Assembly (NCBI GenBank): GCA_000380225.1 | Contig: KB904821.1 | Location: forward strand, 62,001-126,000 | Origin: a filamentous cyanobacterium ESFC-1 | Lineage (GTDB): Bacteria; Cyanobacteriota; Cyanobacteriia; Cyanobacteriales; Spirulinaceae | Direction: 5' to 3' | Length of the DNA: 64,000 nucleotides | Position numbers and translations under genes: made by a program | Notes under the pieces: model-generated | What the model was told of the DNA's origin: nothing | The model's database searches: none | The model's input: only the letters and a program-made list of their open reading frames with translations | Shown: one piece after another, positions 26,523-35,091 of the stretch | How positions within the stretch are numbered: position 1 is the first letter of the stretch | Layout of the letters: the number at the start of each line of letters is the position of its first letter

Positions 26523-28418
26523 TTAATTCATACCCCAATGTTCGTACCACAATTCAAATACTAATAATGTCCAGAGAAGTTTGCGATGGTCGGCTTGGCC
26601 GTTTAGATGTTGGCTGAGGAGTTGTTGGACGTAATCGGCGTTGAAAAAGCCTTCTCGTTGCAGGCGATCGCGCGATAACATATCTTCAACGAGGGGACGC
26701 AGATCGCTGGTCAACCATTTCGCCACGGGCATATTAAACCCTTTTTTACCCCGTTTTAGGATTTCTGGGGGCAAATGCTGGCGCATCGCCCGCCGTAAGA
26801 TATATTTTGAGGTCAGACCCCGCAGTTTAACCCTATGGGGCAGTTTAGCGGCATATTCAACTAGGGTATGGTTGAGAAAGGGAACGCGGACTTCGAGGGA
26901 GTTGGCCATACTCGCCCGGTCTACTTTCGTGAGGATATCCCCTTCAAGATAAAGTTTCAAGTCGCAATATAGCAGTTGATTGAGGGCTTCTTGGGCTTGG
27001 GAGTTGCGTTGATGTTCAAAGGCGACGTGATAGGTGTCTTTTTCTAAAAGTTGCGTCCAGGGTTGCAGGAGTTGGCGTTTTTGGGCAGTGGTAAAAGACC
27101 CCAACCATTGATGATGGCGCATCATAATGGGAATGCCACGACCGGCGATAAAGCGACGCACTTTGAAGTCTAGGCTGATGTTATCAAAAGATACGGGCAG
27201 GCGATCGACCATCCAGGGAATAAGGCGATGGCGAATCATCCCCGGTAACAGCATTTCGTAGTATTCGACGAGGCGATGGGCTTGTAGGGTGGAGTAGCCT
27301 GCGAATAGTTCGTCTCCCCCGTCTCCCCCCAAGGCAACTTTGACGTGGTGACGGGTGAATTGAGACAGCAAGAAGGTGGGAATAATGGAGGAGTCCCCCA
27401 GGGGTTCGTCGAGGAATTTGGCGAGTTGGGGGACGAGTTCGAGGGTGAGTTTGGGGGTGAGGGTGAGTTCGTGATGTTCGGTTTTGAGGTAATCGGCGAC
27501 GAGACGGGCGTAGTTGGATTCGTCGAAGGAGGGGTCGTCAAAGCGAATCGAGAAGCTTTTGACGCTTTCCGGGGCGATTTTGGCCATAATGGCGGCGATG
27601 CTGCTGGAGTCGAGGCCGCCACTAAGGAGGACTCCTACGGGTACGTCGCTGACCATTTCTTTCGAGACGGCTTCGGTGAGGACTTCGAGGAGTTCTTGTT
27701 CGTAGTCTTGGATGGGTTTGGCTTGCAGGTTTTCGCTGCGACCGAGGTTGATGTCCCAGTATTGCCAGAGGTCGAGTTTGCCTTCGCGGTAGCTGAGGGC
27801 GTGTCCTGGGGGCAGTTTGTGGATGTTTTGGAAGATGCTGCGGGGGGTGGGGATGTATTCAAAGCTGAGGTATTCGTTGAGGGCGACGAGATCGACGCTA
27901 CGGGAGACACCGGGGTAGGCGAGTAGGGTTTTGAGTTCTGACCCGAAGATCAGGGCGTTGTCGTGACGGGTGTAGTAGAGGGGTTTGATACCCATGCGAT
28001 CGCGGGCGACAATGATTCGTTGCTGTCGTTCGTCCCACAGGGCAAAGGCGTACATCCCGTTGAGATATTCGAGAAATTCGTCGCCAAATTCTTCGTAGGC
28101 GTGGACGAGAACTTCGGTATCGGTGGCGGTGTAGAATTTGTGGCCGCGACGTTTGAGGGAGTGGGTGAGTTCGCGATAGTTGTAGAGTTCGCCGTTGAAT
28201 ACGACCCAGATGCTTTTGTCTTCGTTGTGGATGGGTTGCTGGCCGCCGTCGAGGTCAATGATGGAAAGCCGCCGCGACCCTAACCCGACGTTGTTTTGAC
28301 GATAAATTCCTTGTTGGTCGGGGCCGCGATGGGTAATCGTGGCGGTCATAATTTCGATGAGACCGGGATCGATGGGGCGATCGCCATCGGCATAGACTAC
28401 GCCACAAATTCCACACAT
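26523..28418 (-). CDS. asnB: Asparagine synthase (glutamine-hydrolysing)
   Basis: 631 residues. Class II glutamine amidotransferase domain at the N-terminus with nucleophile Cys2 (MCGICGVVYADG) and the RRLSIIDLDGGQQPI and FNGELYNYREL blocks; asparagine synthetase domain in the C-terminal half with the PP-loop VLLSGGLDSSSIAAI and GGDGGDELFAGY. It makes Asn from Asp, Gln and ATP, or a similar amidation. The length fits the family. Large forms like this are often associated with exopolysaccharide or exosortase loci, and a GT39-type glycosyltransferase lies 530 bases upstream on the same strand, but a role beyond Asn synthesis is speculation. A downstream gene is 40 bases away. Confidence 0.95.
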   Translation of the reverse strand: MCGICGVVYADGDRPIDPGLIEIMTATITHRGPDQQGIYRQNNVGLGSRRLSIIDLDGGQQPIHNEDKSIWVVFNGELYNYRELTHSLKRRGHKFYTATDTEVLVHAYEEFGDEFLEYLNGMYAFALWDERQQRIIVARDRMGIKPLYYTRHDNALIFGSELKTLLAYPGVSRSVDLVALNEYLSFEYIPTPRSIFQNIHKLPPGHALSYREGKLDLWQYWDINLGRSENLQAKPIQDYEQELLEVLTEAVSKEMVSDVPVGVLLSGGLDSSSIAAIMAKIAPESVKSFSIRFDDPSFDESNYARLVADYLKTEHHELTLTPKLTLELVPQLAKFLDEPLGDSSIIPTFLLSQFTRHHVKVALGGDGGDELFAGYSTLQAHRLVEYYEMLLPGMIRHRLIPWMVDRLPVSFDNISLDFKVRRFIAGRGIPIMMRHHQWLGSFTTAQKRQLLQPWTQLLEKDTYHVAFEHQRNSQAQEALNQLLYCDLKLYLEGDILTKVDRASMANSLEVRVPFLNHTLVEYAAKLPHRVKLRGLTSKYILRRAMRQHLPPEILKRGKKGFNMPVAKWLTSDLRPLVEDMLSRDRLQREGFFNADYVQQLLSQHLNGQADHRKLLWTLLVFELWYEHWGMN

Positions 28419-28476
28419 TTAGACATTCCTCTCTACCAAAATCAAGGGTAGGGAAATTATAACGAGATTTGGCAAT

Positions 28477-28920
28477 TTAACTTTGCATGGGTTCGCTGAG
28501 TATGTTGCGGTCGAGTCCTCTTTTGACCCAACTGAGGCATTCAGGGGCAGTATAGAACAGTTTGGGGGCGGCAATGTTGCGTAGTTCGTTGGGGGGGTAG
28601 TGGTCGTAAAAACATTTTCCGGCTTCTTCGTGGAGGATTAAGAGGTTGTCCCGGTAAACGTAGCGTTGGCGAAAGTAGTCGATATCGTGGCTTTCTTCGG
28701 TTTTTTCGTTGAGGTGGGTTTGGGCGATTTCGATAATTTCTTTGAGATTACTCGAATACAATTGGGCGGGGTTTTTGGCTTTATGAAACGATCCTTTATA
28801 GCCTTTGTCTGATAGCAAGATGTAACTGTAGACCATTTCGTTATCAAACTTGGCAAACTCAAAGGGAATAATAAGATAGTTCCGATGAGAGACGGATTGG
28901 GTGTAGAGGAATTTCGTCAT
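28477..28920 (-). CDS. Conserved hypothetical protein
   Basis: 147 residues, soluble, rich in aromatic residues (FLYTQSVSHRNYLIIPFEF, YFRQRYVYRDNL, CFYDHYPPNELR). No known domain is recognisable. It lies between the glycosyltransferase gene (30 bases upstream) and asnB (58 bases downstream) on the same strand, so it is probably part of one transcript with them. Codon use and HIP1 content look native. Confidence 0.7.
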   Translation of the reverse strand: MTKFLYTQSVSHRNYLIIPFEFAKFDNEMVYSYILLSDKGYKGSFHKAKNPAQLYSSNLKEIIEIAQTHLNEKTEESHDIDYFRQRYVYRDNLLILHEEAGKCFYDHYPPNELRNIAAPKLFYTAPECLSWVKRGLDRNILSEPMQS

Positions 28921-28950
28921 TTTTATTAACGCGACTTACAAAAAAGGTTA

Positions 28951-30462
28951 TCAAAAGTTTAAAGAATTTAACAAAAAATGTTCGATATTGGGTTTTGATT
29001 CTATTTTAGAATAGTTTGCTTGTAAATTGGGTGCGATCGCGCCACGAACTTCAGGAAAACGCTCTATAATAATTTGTTCGGGATCGTAGCGATCTAGTAA
29101 GCTTTGCAGGTATTCGGGGGTCATCTCCCCAGATGCAACTCGCTTGCGCGATAACACGGCGATCTCTGGCGGTACTTTTAGGCCAGTATAAAAGGCATAA
29201 CCAGGATTGTCAGTAAACAGCCAATTTGTTTGGGTTTTATAGCGTTCGATCTCTGCGACGATTTCCCAGGAAACTTGAGAATTGCGGATAAAGATTTGAT
29301 TCTGCCATTGGAGAACAGCGATTTTAATCGGCATTGCGATCGCGGCAAAAAGACATAAACCTAGGGCAATTTTCCTTAAATTGACAGATTTTCTGTTTTG
29401 AAAATGTATAGATTCATACCAATGTTTTGATTTTTGTAAAGAAAAAGCCAGGTGCAATCCGTAAAGGGCTAACCAAGTTAGGGGAATGGATAATAACAGG
29501 TAGTGATGATACCAAACGGGTTTATGACGAATGAGGATTAAACTGGCAACGATCAGCCAGAATACCGGGATTTTGGGTAGCCAAGCGCGAGATTTAACAA
29601 TAGTTCCTAAGCCGAAAATTGCTAATAGGGTGTAGTCGATTTCTTGGAGATACATCAAGGCAACATCGGCTAAACTATTTTCATTGACGAAGACATTTTT
29701 TAAGTTGGAGGTAAGGTGAAATTGCAAAAATGATTCGAGTTGAAGGGAGTTAAAAGTGAAGCCAATTATTAAAAAGGTAGACGCGATCGCCCCGATCCAA
29801 ATTGCAGTTTTTATAACAACATTTCTAACCCAAACGTCTCTAGGTTTTTGCCATTCTGGTTCAATAATTAGAATGCTCCAAATCGGAATCAAGAAAACTG
29901 TAAACATTTTGAATTGGAGGGAAATCGCAAAACTAATACCAGAAAGCAATAAAAAACATAGTTTATTTTGCTTTTGATAAAGTACCAAAAAATATAAAGA
30001 CAAAATCGCCAAAGCCAAACAGGGAATCCCAATCATCACCGAAACACTGAGTCGCAGGAAATTACAAGAAATTGCCAACATAACCACTGCTACAATCGCT
30101 GCGATTTTACCCAAGCTGAGGCGAATAATATGAGAAAACGCCCAGATTAAAAGGGTTGCAAAGATTAAAATGAGCGATCGCGCCGCGATAATCGACTCTC
30201 CCCACAGATTAAACCAAGCAGATAATAAAATCGTGAATAACGGCGGTTGATCGCTCCAAATTGGGTCATATAAACTGTAACCTTGAGAATATAAAACCGC
30301 TTTGATTAACTCCTGGCCTTCGTCCGTATCGAAGACAAAAACTTGAGAAATCGGCATCATTAAAAAAGCCAATCCTAAAAATAGAATTGGCACAATAATA
30401 TTAAAGATATAAAACGTAGAATCAAAAGGCAGTCTAATCAAATCCCTGGCTTTAACACCCAC
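28951..30462 (-). CDS. GT-C family glycosyltransferase (GT39/ArnT-like)
   Basis: 503 residues with about ten hydrophobic segments. The N-terminal loop after the first helix has the acidic pair typical of GT-C enzymes (VFDTDEGQELIKAVLY) and the SDQPPLFTILLSAWFNLWG block that marks dolichyl-phosphate-mannose/ArnT-like transferases (PMT_2). Such enzymes move a sugar from a polyprenyl-phosphate donor to protein, lipid or polysaccharide outside the inner membrane. The start is a GTG at 30462. Several downstream genes on the strand (28477, asnB, 25604) may share its transcript. The acceptor is unknown. Confidence 0.85.
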   Translation of the reverse strand: MGVKARDLIRLPFDSTFYIFNIIVPILFLGLAFLMMPISQVFVFDTDEGQELIKAVLYSQGYSLYDPIWSDQPPLFTILLSAWFNLWGESIIAARSLILIFATLLIWAFSHIIRLSLGKIAAIVAVVMLAISCNFLRLSVSVMIGIPCLALAILSLYFLVLYQKQNKLCFLLLSGISFAISLQFKMFTVFLIPIWSILIIEPEWQKPRDVWVRNVVIKTAIWIGAIASTFLIIGFTFNSLQLESFLQFHLTSNLKNVFVNENSLADVALMYLQEIDYTLLAIFGLGTIVKSRAWLPKIPVFWLIVASLILIRHKPVWYHHYLLLSIPLTWLALYGLHLAFSLQKSKHWYESIHFQNRKSVNLRKIALGLCLFAAIAMPIKIAVLQWQNQIFIRNSQVSWEIVAEIERYKTQTNWLFTDNPGYAFYTGLKVPPEIAVLSRKRVASGEMTPEYLQSLLDRYDPEQIIIERFPEVRGAIAPNLQANYSKIESKPNIEHFLLNSLNF

Positions 30463-30554
30463 AATCGCGACTCCGCAGCTAAAGATGACATTCTAGAATA
30501 GCTTACAAAAAATTGAGCCGTTTGTAATAAGCCCTTAAGGACTTTCCCAATCAC

Positions 30555-30583
30555 AAAGGACGACCGTTTTAGTCGTCCTTTTA
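30555..30583. terminator. Hairpin terminator AAAGGACGAC/GTCGTCCTTT
   Basis: A perfect 10-bp stem with a 7-base loop, followed by TT on the plus strand. It lies 28 bases beyond the stop of the PIN/TRAM gene and before the start of the GT39-like gene, so it most probably ends the PIN/TRAM transcript. Confidence 0.8.
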
Positions 30584-30610
30584 TCCAAAATTAGGTGATT
30601 CATTGCTGTT

Positions 30611-31690
30611 TTAAGCCATAACCGAAGTATGGGGTTTAGCAAAAATCATGCGTCCGGCAGAAGTTTGTAACGCCGAAGTGACCACAACAGGTAACTCAGC
30701 CCCAACGTATCCTTGGCCTTCTTCTACGACTACCATTGTCCCATCATTAAGATATCCTACCCCTTGTTCGGGTTCTTTGCCCTGACGCAAGATTTTTAAC
30801 TCGATGGTGTCTCCGGGGAGGTAAATGGGACGGACGGCTTGGGCTAAATCATTAACATTCAATACCGAGACTTTTTTCAAACTCGCAACCTTACTCAAGT
30901 TGTAGTCATTGGTCAGCAATACGCCGTTGATTTCTTGGGTAAAGCGAACTAATTTCGTGTCTACGGGGATGTTCTCTTCATAATCGATCGGGTGCATCGC
31001 AATCTGGTCGGGATAGGCTTGCTGCATACGGTTGAGGATATCTAAGCCCCGTCGGCCGCGCGATCGCTTTTGGTCGTTGGTAGAGTCGGCCAGCAGTTGC
31101 AACTCCTCGATGATAAACTGCGGCACTAAAATCTGCCCTTCTACAAAACCTGTATTCAGTAATTCTTCAATACGACCGTCAATAATACAGCTTGTATCTA
31201 ATACTTTAGTAAAGGCGGCTTGTAAAGTACCTTCGGCCACCAACATAGATTCGATGCTGTTGGGATTGATTAAACGCAAAAATATGCGACCGTGGGTATC
31301 GGCCAAGTTAATGCCCAAGACTGAAAAACCAATACTGGCTAAAATCGCCACAGTGGGCTTGATAAAAGCAATTTGGTTAGGAATGGGTAAGAAAAAGATA
31401 GGGGCCAGCATTAAGTTAGCCAACAGCAAACCAATAGCCCATCCCACAGCCCGCGTTAAAATTACCTCGATAGGTAGACTGCGGACTTTGGTTTCGATGC
31501 GGCGATAAGTGGTTTGGGCTGTTAGCCCTAACGCCAAACCGATAATGCCGCTAAAAGACGCGACAATTAAGCGGACAGCTTCGATGTTGGTAACCTGGAC
31601 TAATACGTCACTGGGCAACAACGTCACCGCTTCATAGCCAACGCCTGCGGCTGCTACGATAAATATAGAAATAATAATGACATCTAACAT
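30611..31690 (-). CDS. PIN/TRAM domain membrane protein (YacL-like)
   Basis: 359 residues from the ATG at 31690 (start MLDVIIISIFIVAAAG); the frame is open for 27 more codons. Four transmembrane helices (about 1-140) precede a PIN nuclease domain (about 165-290; acidic residues in VLDTSCIIDGRIEEL, ELQLLADSTNDQKRSRG and LLTNDYNLSKVA) and a TRAM RNA-binding domain (about 295-355; GQGYVGAELPVVVTSALQTS). This is the YacL family, membrane-bound putative RNases. Divergent from xseB. Confidence 0.92.
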   Translation of the reverse strand: MLDVIIISIFIVAAAGVGYEAVTLLPSDVLVQVTNIEAVRLIVASFSGIIGLALGLTAQTTYRRIETKVRSLPIEVILTRAVGWAIGLLLANLMLAPIFFLPIPNQIAFIKPTVAILASIGFSVLGINLADTHGRIFLRLINPNSIESMLVAEGTLQAAFTKVLDTSCIIDGRIEELLNTGFVEGQILVPQFIIEELQLLADSTNDQKRSRGRRGLDILNRMQQAYPDQIAMHPIDYEENIPVDTKLVRFTQEINGVLLTNDYNLSKVASLKKVSVLNVNDLAQAVRPIYLPGDTIELKILRQGKEPEQGVGYLNDGTMVVVEEGQGYVGAELPVVVTSALQTSAGRMIFAKPHTSVMA

Positions 31691-31818
31691 GGTTCTCGCC
31701 CGTAATGGGGTTGAAAAAAAAATGAGACAATAGGTTGTGGTCAGTCTTGCCAGGCTGTCCACTGATTTCATTATATACTTGTAGCTATTTTGCCGATTTC
31801 GGAAAATTCTACTGTTTT

Positions 31819-31859
31819 TATAATGAAAAATTTACGAAAAGGCGCTATCGCCTTTTTTT
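31819..31859 (+). promoter_or_regulatory. TATAAT box and terminator-like hairpin upstream of xseB
   Basis: TATAAT at 31819-31824 is followed 12 bases later by AAAAGGCG-CTAT-CGCCTTTTTTT (31837-31859), which has all features of an intrinsic terminator. As it lies upstream of xseB on the same strand, it is either the end of a very short transcript, an attenuator, or a 5' stabilising hairpin of the xseB mRNA. No good -35 is visible at 17 bases. Confidence 0.6.
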
Positions 31860-31898
31860 CTGGGCTACTCCAACAAGTCACAACTACTGAACTACTCT

Positions 31899-32111
31899 AT
31901 GTCCGATTGGCAATACGAACAAGAAGTCAGCGCTATTGAAAATATTATCGAACAAATCGAGTCGGGGGACTTACCCCTAGAGGCAGTTTTTGATGAATTT
32001 GCGATCGCAGTTGACAAATTGCAAGCCTGCGAGAAATTTCTCAAACAAGGCCAAGACCGCTTGACGCTGCTTGTCGAGACTTTAAGGGATGACTCTGACC
32101 CAGAATTTTGA
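31899..32111 (+). CDS. xseB: Exodeoxyribonuclease VII small subunit
   Basis: 70 residues with the XseB pattern: YEQEVSAIENIIEQIESGDLPLEAVFDEF, then AVDKLQACEKFLKQGQDRL, two amphipathic helices with a LPLE-type turn, and an acidic tail. It binds the large subunit XseA to make the nuclease that degrades single-stranded DNA to acid-soluble oligonucleotides. xseA is not in the window. The gene is 40 bases after a hairpin and is followed by a small-RNA promoter 30 bases after its stop. Confidence 0.92.
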   Translation: MSDWQYEQEVSAIENIIEQIESGDLPLEAVFDEFAIAVDKLQACEKFLKQGQDRLTLLVETLRDDSDPEF

Positions 32112-32141
32112 ATTTCACCCCCAAAAAGTTAAAAAAAAGAG

Positions 32142-32169
32142 TTGACAAGCACCAAAAATAGTGTAACCT
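32142..32169 (+). promoter_or_regulatory. Sigma70-type promoter of the small RNA
   Basis: A consensus TTGACA (32142-32147), a 16-base spacer and TAACCT (32164-32169). No ORF follows. Transcription would start near 32176 and run into the terminator hairpin ending at 32237. Confidence 0.65.
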
Positions 32170-32175
32170 AATGGT

Positions 32176-32240
32176 GTGTGAGGAGAAAGTAGAGAAAGCG
32201 TTTGGGGTCGAAACACGGCAAGACTCCCAGGCGCTTTTTC
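32176..32240 (+). ncRNA. Small non-coding RNA, Yfr2-like candidate
   Basis: About 62 bases between a good promoter and a T5 run. The 3' part folds as a nested hairpin: AAAGCG/CGCTTTT outer stem, then TGGGGTC pairing perfectly with GACTCCCA around a loop GAAACACGGCAA. The 5' part is GGTGTGTGAGGAGAAAGT, which is complementary to the ACTCCTCACAC element known from the cyanobacterial RNA Yfr1. Length, purine-rich 5' end and GAAACACGGC loop resemble what I remember of the Yfr2 family, whose members are proposed to interact with Yfr1. That assignment is from memory and needs a covariance search. Confidence 0.6.
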
Positions 32241-32432
32241 AGTTATCAGCCTCTAAGGGGCTCCTCGGCAATCGGCAATCGGCAGTCGGGGGGGAGGTGG
32301 GATGCAAGCCCTAGAAAGAAGATCGGAAACTTTGGCCTATAGGGCAGACTTTAGAAAAGGCTCAACGCTAGAATATATCTGGGTTTCAGCGTCAAAAAGC
32401 GAATTTAACGTTTCAAAGAGAGCGCGTAGCGC
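32241..32432. other. Spacer after small RNA, no gene seen
   Basis: Holds a short CGGCAAT/CGGCAGT repeat (about 32266-32288) and an AGCGCGTAGCGCG palindrome next to the tandem duplication. I see no ORF or RNA structure of note. Confidence 0.5.
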
Positions 32433-32776
32433 GTAGGGTGGGTTGGGCGGCTAAAACTCATACTGTGACTGCAATCTAGCTATCCGCCGTGACCCACCTT
32501 AAATTATGCGATCGCCAAAACCGCTAAAATATTTAGATTTCGGTGCGTTACGCTGCGCTAACGACACCCTACCTAAAGCCTCATTTTAGCTGTGTCACGC
32601 CAGTAGGGTGGGTTGGGCGGCTAAAACTCATACTGTGACTGCAATCTAGCTATCCGCCGTGACACACCTTAAATTATGCGATCGCCAAAACCGCTAAAAT
32701 ATTTAGATTTCGGTGCGTTACGCTGCGCTAACGACACCCTACCTAAAGCCTCATTTTAGCTGTGTCACGCCAGTAG
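32433..32776. repeat. 170-bp tandem duplication of a GGTGGGTTGGGCGG repeat element
   Basis: Two copies (32433-32602 and 32603-32776) are identical except for one base in the CCGTGACCCACC / CCGTGACACACC segment. Each copy has terminal GTAGGGTGGGTTGGGCGG, its approximate inverted partner CCGCCGTGACCCACC, a HIP1 site and GGTGCGTTACGCTGCGC-TAACGACACC, another imperfect palindrome. A diverged single copy of the left part is at 9163-9235. The near-identity points to a recent duplication. Confidence 0.9.
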
Positions 32777-32922
32777 GGAAATAAATTGGGTCTGAAGAAA
32801 AACCCCAAGCCGAATTAACAACTTGAGGTAACTTAGTCGGAAAGCACTTATAGAACTATTGTACTATAAATATAAGTTCTCCGTTGTCGGGATTGATTGC
32901 CTTTCCCAAATTTCAGCATTCA

Positions 32923-33645
32923 TCATTCCCCAGAAATAGCCGCTTGCTGTAGCGTGATAATCTCCTCAATCCCTTTTTCAGCCACATCAAGAATTTGATT
33001 GAGTTGCGTCCGGCTAAAACTGTTTTCTTCGGCGGTTCCCTGCATTTCGATCAACTGCATTTCCCCCGTCATCACCACATTAAAATCCACCGCCGCCGTT
33101 ACATCTTCTTCGTATTTCAAATCGAGGAAAATTTCGTCATCAATAATACCGACAGAAGTCGCTGCCACGGGATAGCGTAGGGGAGAGGTGGCGAGGTCTC
33201 CGGCATCCATAAGGCGCTGAATGGCGAGGGCAAGGGCGACATAACCCCCAGTAATGGAAGTTGTGCGAGTTCCGGCATCGGCTTGGAGGACATCGGCATC
33301 TATGGTGATGGTGCGATCGCCCAATTTTGTTAAATCCAACGCAGCCCGTAAACTGCGGCCAATCAGTCGTTGAATTTCCTGGGTTCGTCCTGAAAGCTTC
33401 ATGAGTTCGCGCCTTTGCCGTTGGGGAGTGGCCCCCGGTAGCATTCGGTATTCTGCGGTTAACCAACCTTGGCCGCTGTCGAGAAGAAAGCGGGGGACTC
33501 CTTCACTCACACTGGCCGTACACAGTACCTTCGTATCGCCGCAGTGGGTGAGGACAGAAGCCGCCGCAAAGCGAGTAAAGTCTTTTTCAAAGCGAATGGG
33601 GCGGAGTTGGTTGGGTTGGCGATTGTCTGGCCGTTGCCATGTCAT
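32923..33645 (-). CDS. rph: Ribonuclease PH
   Basis: 240 residues, full length. Family blocks: [20 protein letters not shown] at the N-terminus, [25 protein letters not shown] with the [26 protein letters not shown] helix, and [19 protein letters not shown] at the phosphate/active site. It trims tRNA 3' ends phosphorolytically. Divergent from the aminotransferase gene with repeats in the shared spacer. Confidence 0.97.
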   Translation of the reverse strand: MTWQRPDNRQPNQLRPIRFEKDFTRFAAASVLTHCGDTKVLCTASVSEGVPRFLLDSGQGWLTAEYRMLPGATPQRQRRELMKLSGRTQEIQRLIGRSLRAALDLTKLGDRTITIDADVLQADAGTRTTSITGGYVALALAIQRLMDAGDLATSPLRYPVAATSVGIIDDEIFLDLKYEEDVTAAVDFNVVMTGEMQLIEMQGTAEENSFSRTQLNQILDVAEKGIEEIITLQQAAISGE

Positions 33646-33654
33646 AATTCTTGA

Positions 33655-33812
33655 GTTTGCTGAGGATTGCGCGTTCGTTGGTCAGCATACCGTATTTTGT
33701 CATGGGTCATTTGTCCTTCGTCCTTTGTTTGTTGTTCGATTAACGTAAAATTGGGCAGGGAAACCCAGCCCCTACGGGTAATTTGACCAATAACCAATAA
33801 CGCATAACCCAA
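33655..33812. repeat. Divergent spacer with GTCCTTCGTCC and ACCAATA repeats
   Basis: CATTTGTCCTTCGTCCTTTG (33707-33727) and GACCAATAACCAATAACGC (33785-33802) are short samples of the repeat families that fill spacers at 42650, 53700 and 23118. Promoters of both rph and the aminotransferase gene must overlap them. Confidence 0.7.
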
Positions 33813-33814
33813 TC

Positions 33815-34975
33815 ATGCAAAACGCCAGAATGGAAGCGGTACAATCGCCGATTATCCCCGTTGTGGGGGAGTTGATTCGCCAAAATCCGGGGACGATTTC
33901 TTTAGGACAAGGAGTGGTGTATTATCCCCCACCGCAAGAAGCCCTTGAGATGTTGCCGCAGTTTTTGGCTGACCCCGATTTGCATAAATATCAAGCGGTG
34001 ACGGGGATTGCGCCGTTGCGAGAGGCGATCGCGACCAAATTACAAACCGAGAATAATATTGAGATCGGCGATCGCAACGCTGTGGTGGTGACGGCAGGAA
34101 GTAATATGGCGTTTTTGAATGCTATTCTCGCGATCGCGTCTTTTGGGGATGAGATTATTTTACAAACTCCTTATTATTTCAATCACGAAATGGCGATCGC
34201 GATCGCGGGGTGTCGGGCTGTTTGTGTGGAGACGGATGGGAATTATCAACTGCGTTTGGAGGCGATCGCGGCAGCAATTACCCCGAAAACCCGCGCTATT
34301 GTCACGATTTCCCCGAATAATCCCACCGGGGCGGTTTATCCGGCTAAAGATTTACAAGCGGTGAATGATTTGTGTCGCGATCGCGGGTTGTATCATATCC
34401 ACGATGAGGCTTACGAGTATTTTACCTACGACGGTGCAAAATCGGTTTCCCCGGCTTCTTTTCGGGGCAGTTGCGACTACACAATTTCCCTGTTTAGTCT
34501 CTCAAAGGCTTACGGCTTCGCGAGTTGGCGGATTGGGTATATGGTCATTCCCCAACATCTCCTCGATCCAGTCAAAAAAATCCAAGACACAAATTTAATC
34601 TGTGCGTCGGTGGTGTCTCAATATGCGGCGTTAGGGGCGTTACAGGTGGGGAAAGCGTATTGTCAGCAACATTTGGGCGCGATCGCCTCTGTCCGTCAAA
34701 CCCTACTCCAAGCTTTACATCCCCTGGCAGATCGTTGTATTGTTCCGACTGCAAACGGGGCGTTTTACCTCTTTTTGAAACTCAACAGTAATCTTGATGC
34801 CTTTACCGTGGTGAAGCGTTTGATTCGTGAATATGGCGTTGCCGTTATTCCAGGAACAACTTTTGGTATCACCACTGGTTGCTACTTGCGCGTTGCTTAT
34901 GGGGCGCTACAGCAAGAAACCACGCGAGAAGGCATTGGACGGTTAACCCAAGGCTTGAAGGGGATTCTCGCTTAA
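33815..34975 (+). CDS. Pyridoxal-phosphate-dependent aminotransferase, class I/II
   Basis: 386 residues of fold type I. Visible signatures: GQGVVYYPPP near the N-terminus, the TAGSNMAFLNAI cofactor region, TISPNNPTGAVYP, HDEAYEYFTYDG with the Asp that binds the pyridine nitrogen, and the Schiff-base Lys in SLSKAYGFASWRIGYM. The substrate pair cannot be deduced; it resembles aspartate/aromatic/methionine-type aminotransferases. Single gene; tRNA-His follows on the opposite strand. Confidence 0.9.
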   Translation: MQNARMEAVQSPIIPVVGELIRQNPGTISLGQGVVYYPPPQEALEMLPQFLADPDLHKYQAVTGIAPLREAIATKLQTENNIEIGDRNAVVVTAGSNMAFLNAILAIASFGDEIILQTPYYFNHEMAIAIAGCRAVCVETDGNYQLRLEAIAAAITPKTRAIVTISPNNPTGAVYPAKDLQAVNDLCRDRGLYHIHDEAYEYFTYDGAKSVSPASFRGSCDYTISLFSLSKAYGFASWRIGYMVIPQHLLDPVKKIQDTNLICASVVSQYAALGALQVGKAYCQQHLGAIASVRQTLLQALHPLADRCIVPTANGAFYLFLKLNSNLDAFTVVKRLIREYGVAVIPGTTFGITTGCYLRVAYGALQQETTREGIGRLTQGLKGILA

Positions 34976-35016
34976 CCCCACGAACCTTTAAGTTATTTTT
35001 AGCGTCTGTAGTAGGA

Positions 35017-35091
35017 GGGCGAACGACGGGACTTGAACCCGCGAATGGCGGAATCACAATCCGCTGCCTTAACCACTTGGCTACGCTCGCC
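35017..35091 (-). tRNA. tRNA-His (GTG)
   Basis: Cloverleaf on the minus strand: acceptor GGCGAGC/GTTCGCC, anticodon stem GCGGA/TCCGC with loop TTGTGAT (anticodon GTG), T arm with GTTCAAGTC. The discriminator is C73, as bacterial tRNA-His requires. The genome has T at position -1, so G-1 would be generated during processing or by addition. No CCA is encoded. Confidence 0.95.

Noticed and set aside
27345-27926. 193-codon plus-strand ORF inside asnB
   Set aside because: It is antisense to conserved catalytic blocks of asnB and consists of Gly/Glu/Val-rich sequence typical of the complement of cyanobacterial coding DNA.
32142-32240. 6S RNA
   Set aside because: Much too short (about 62 bases) and lacks the large internal bubble.
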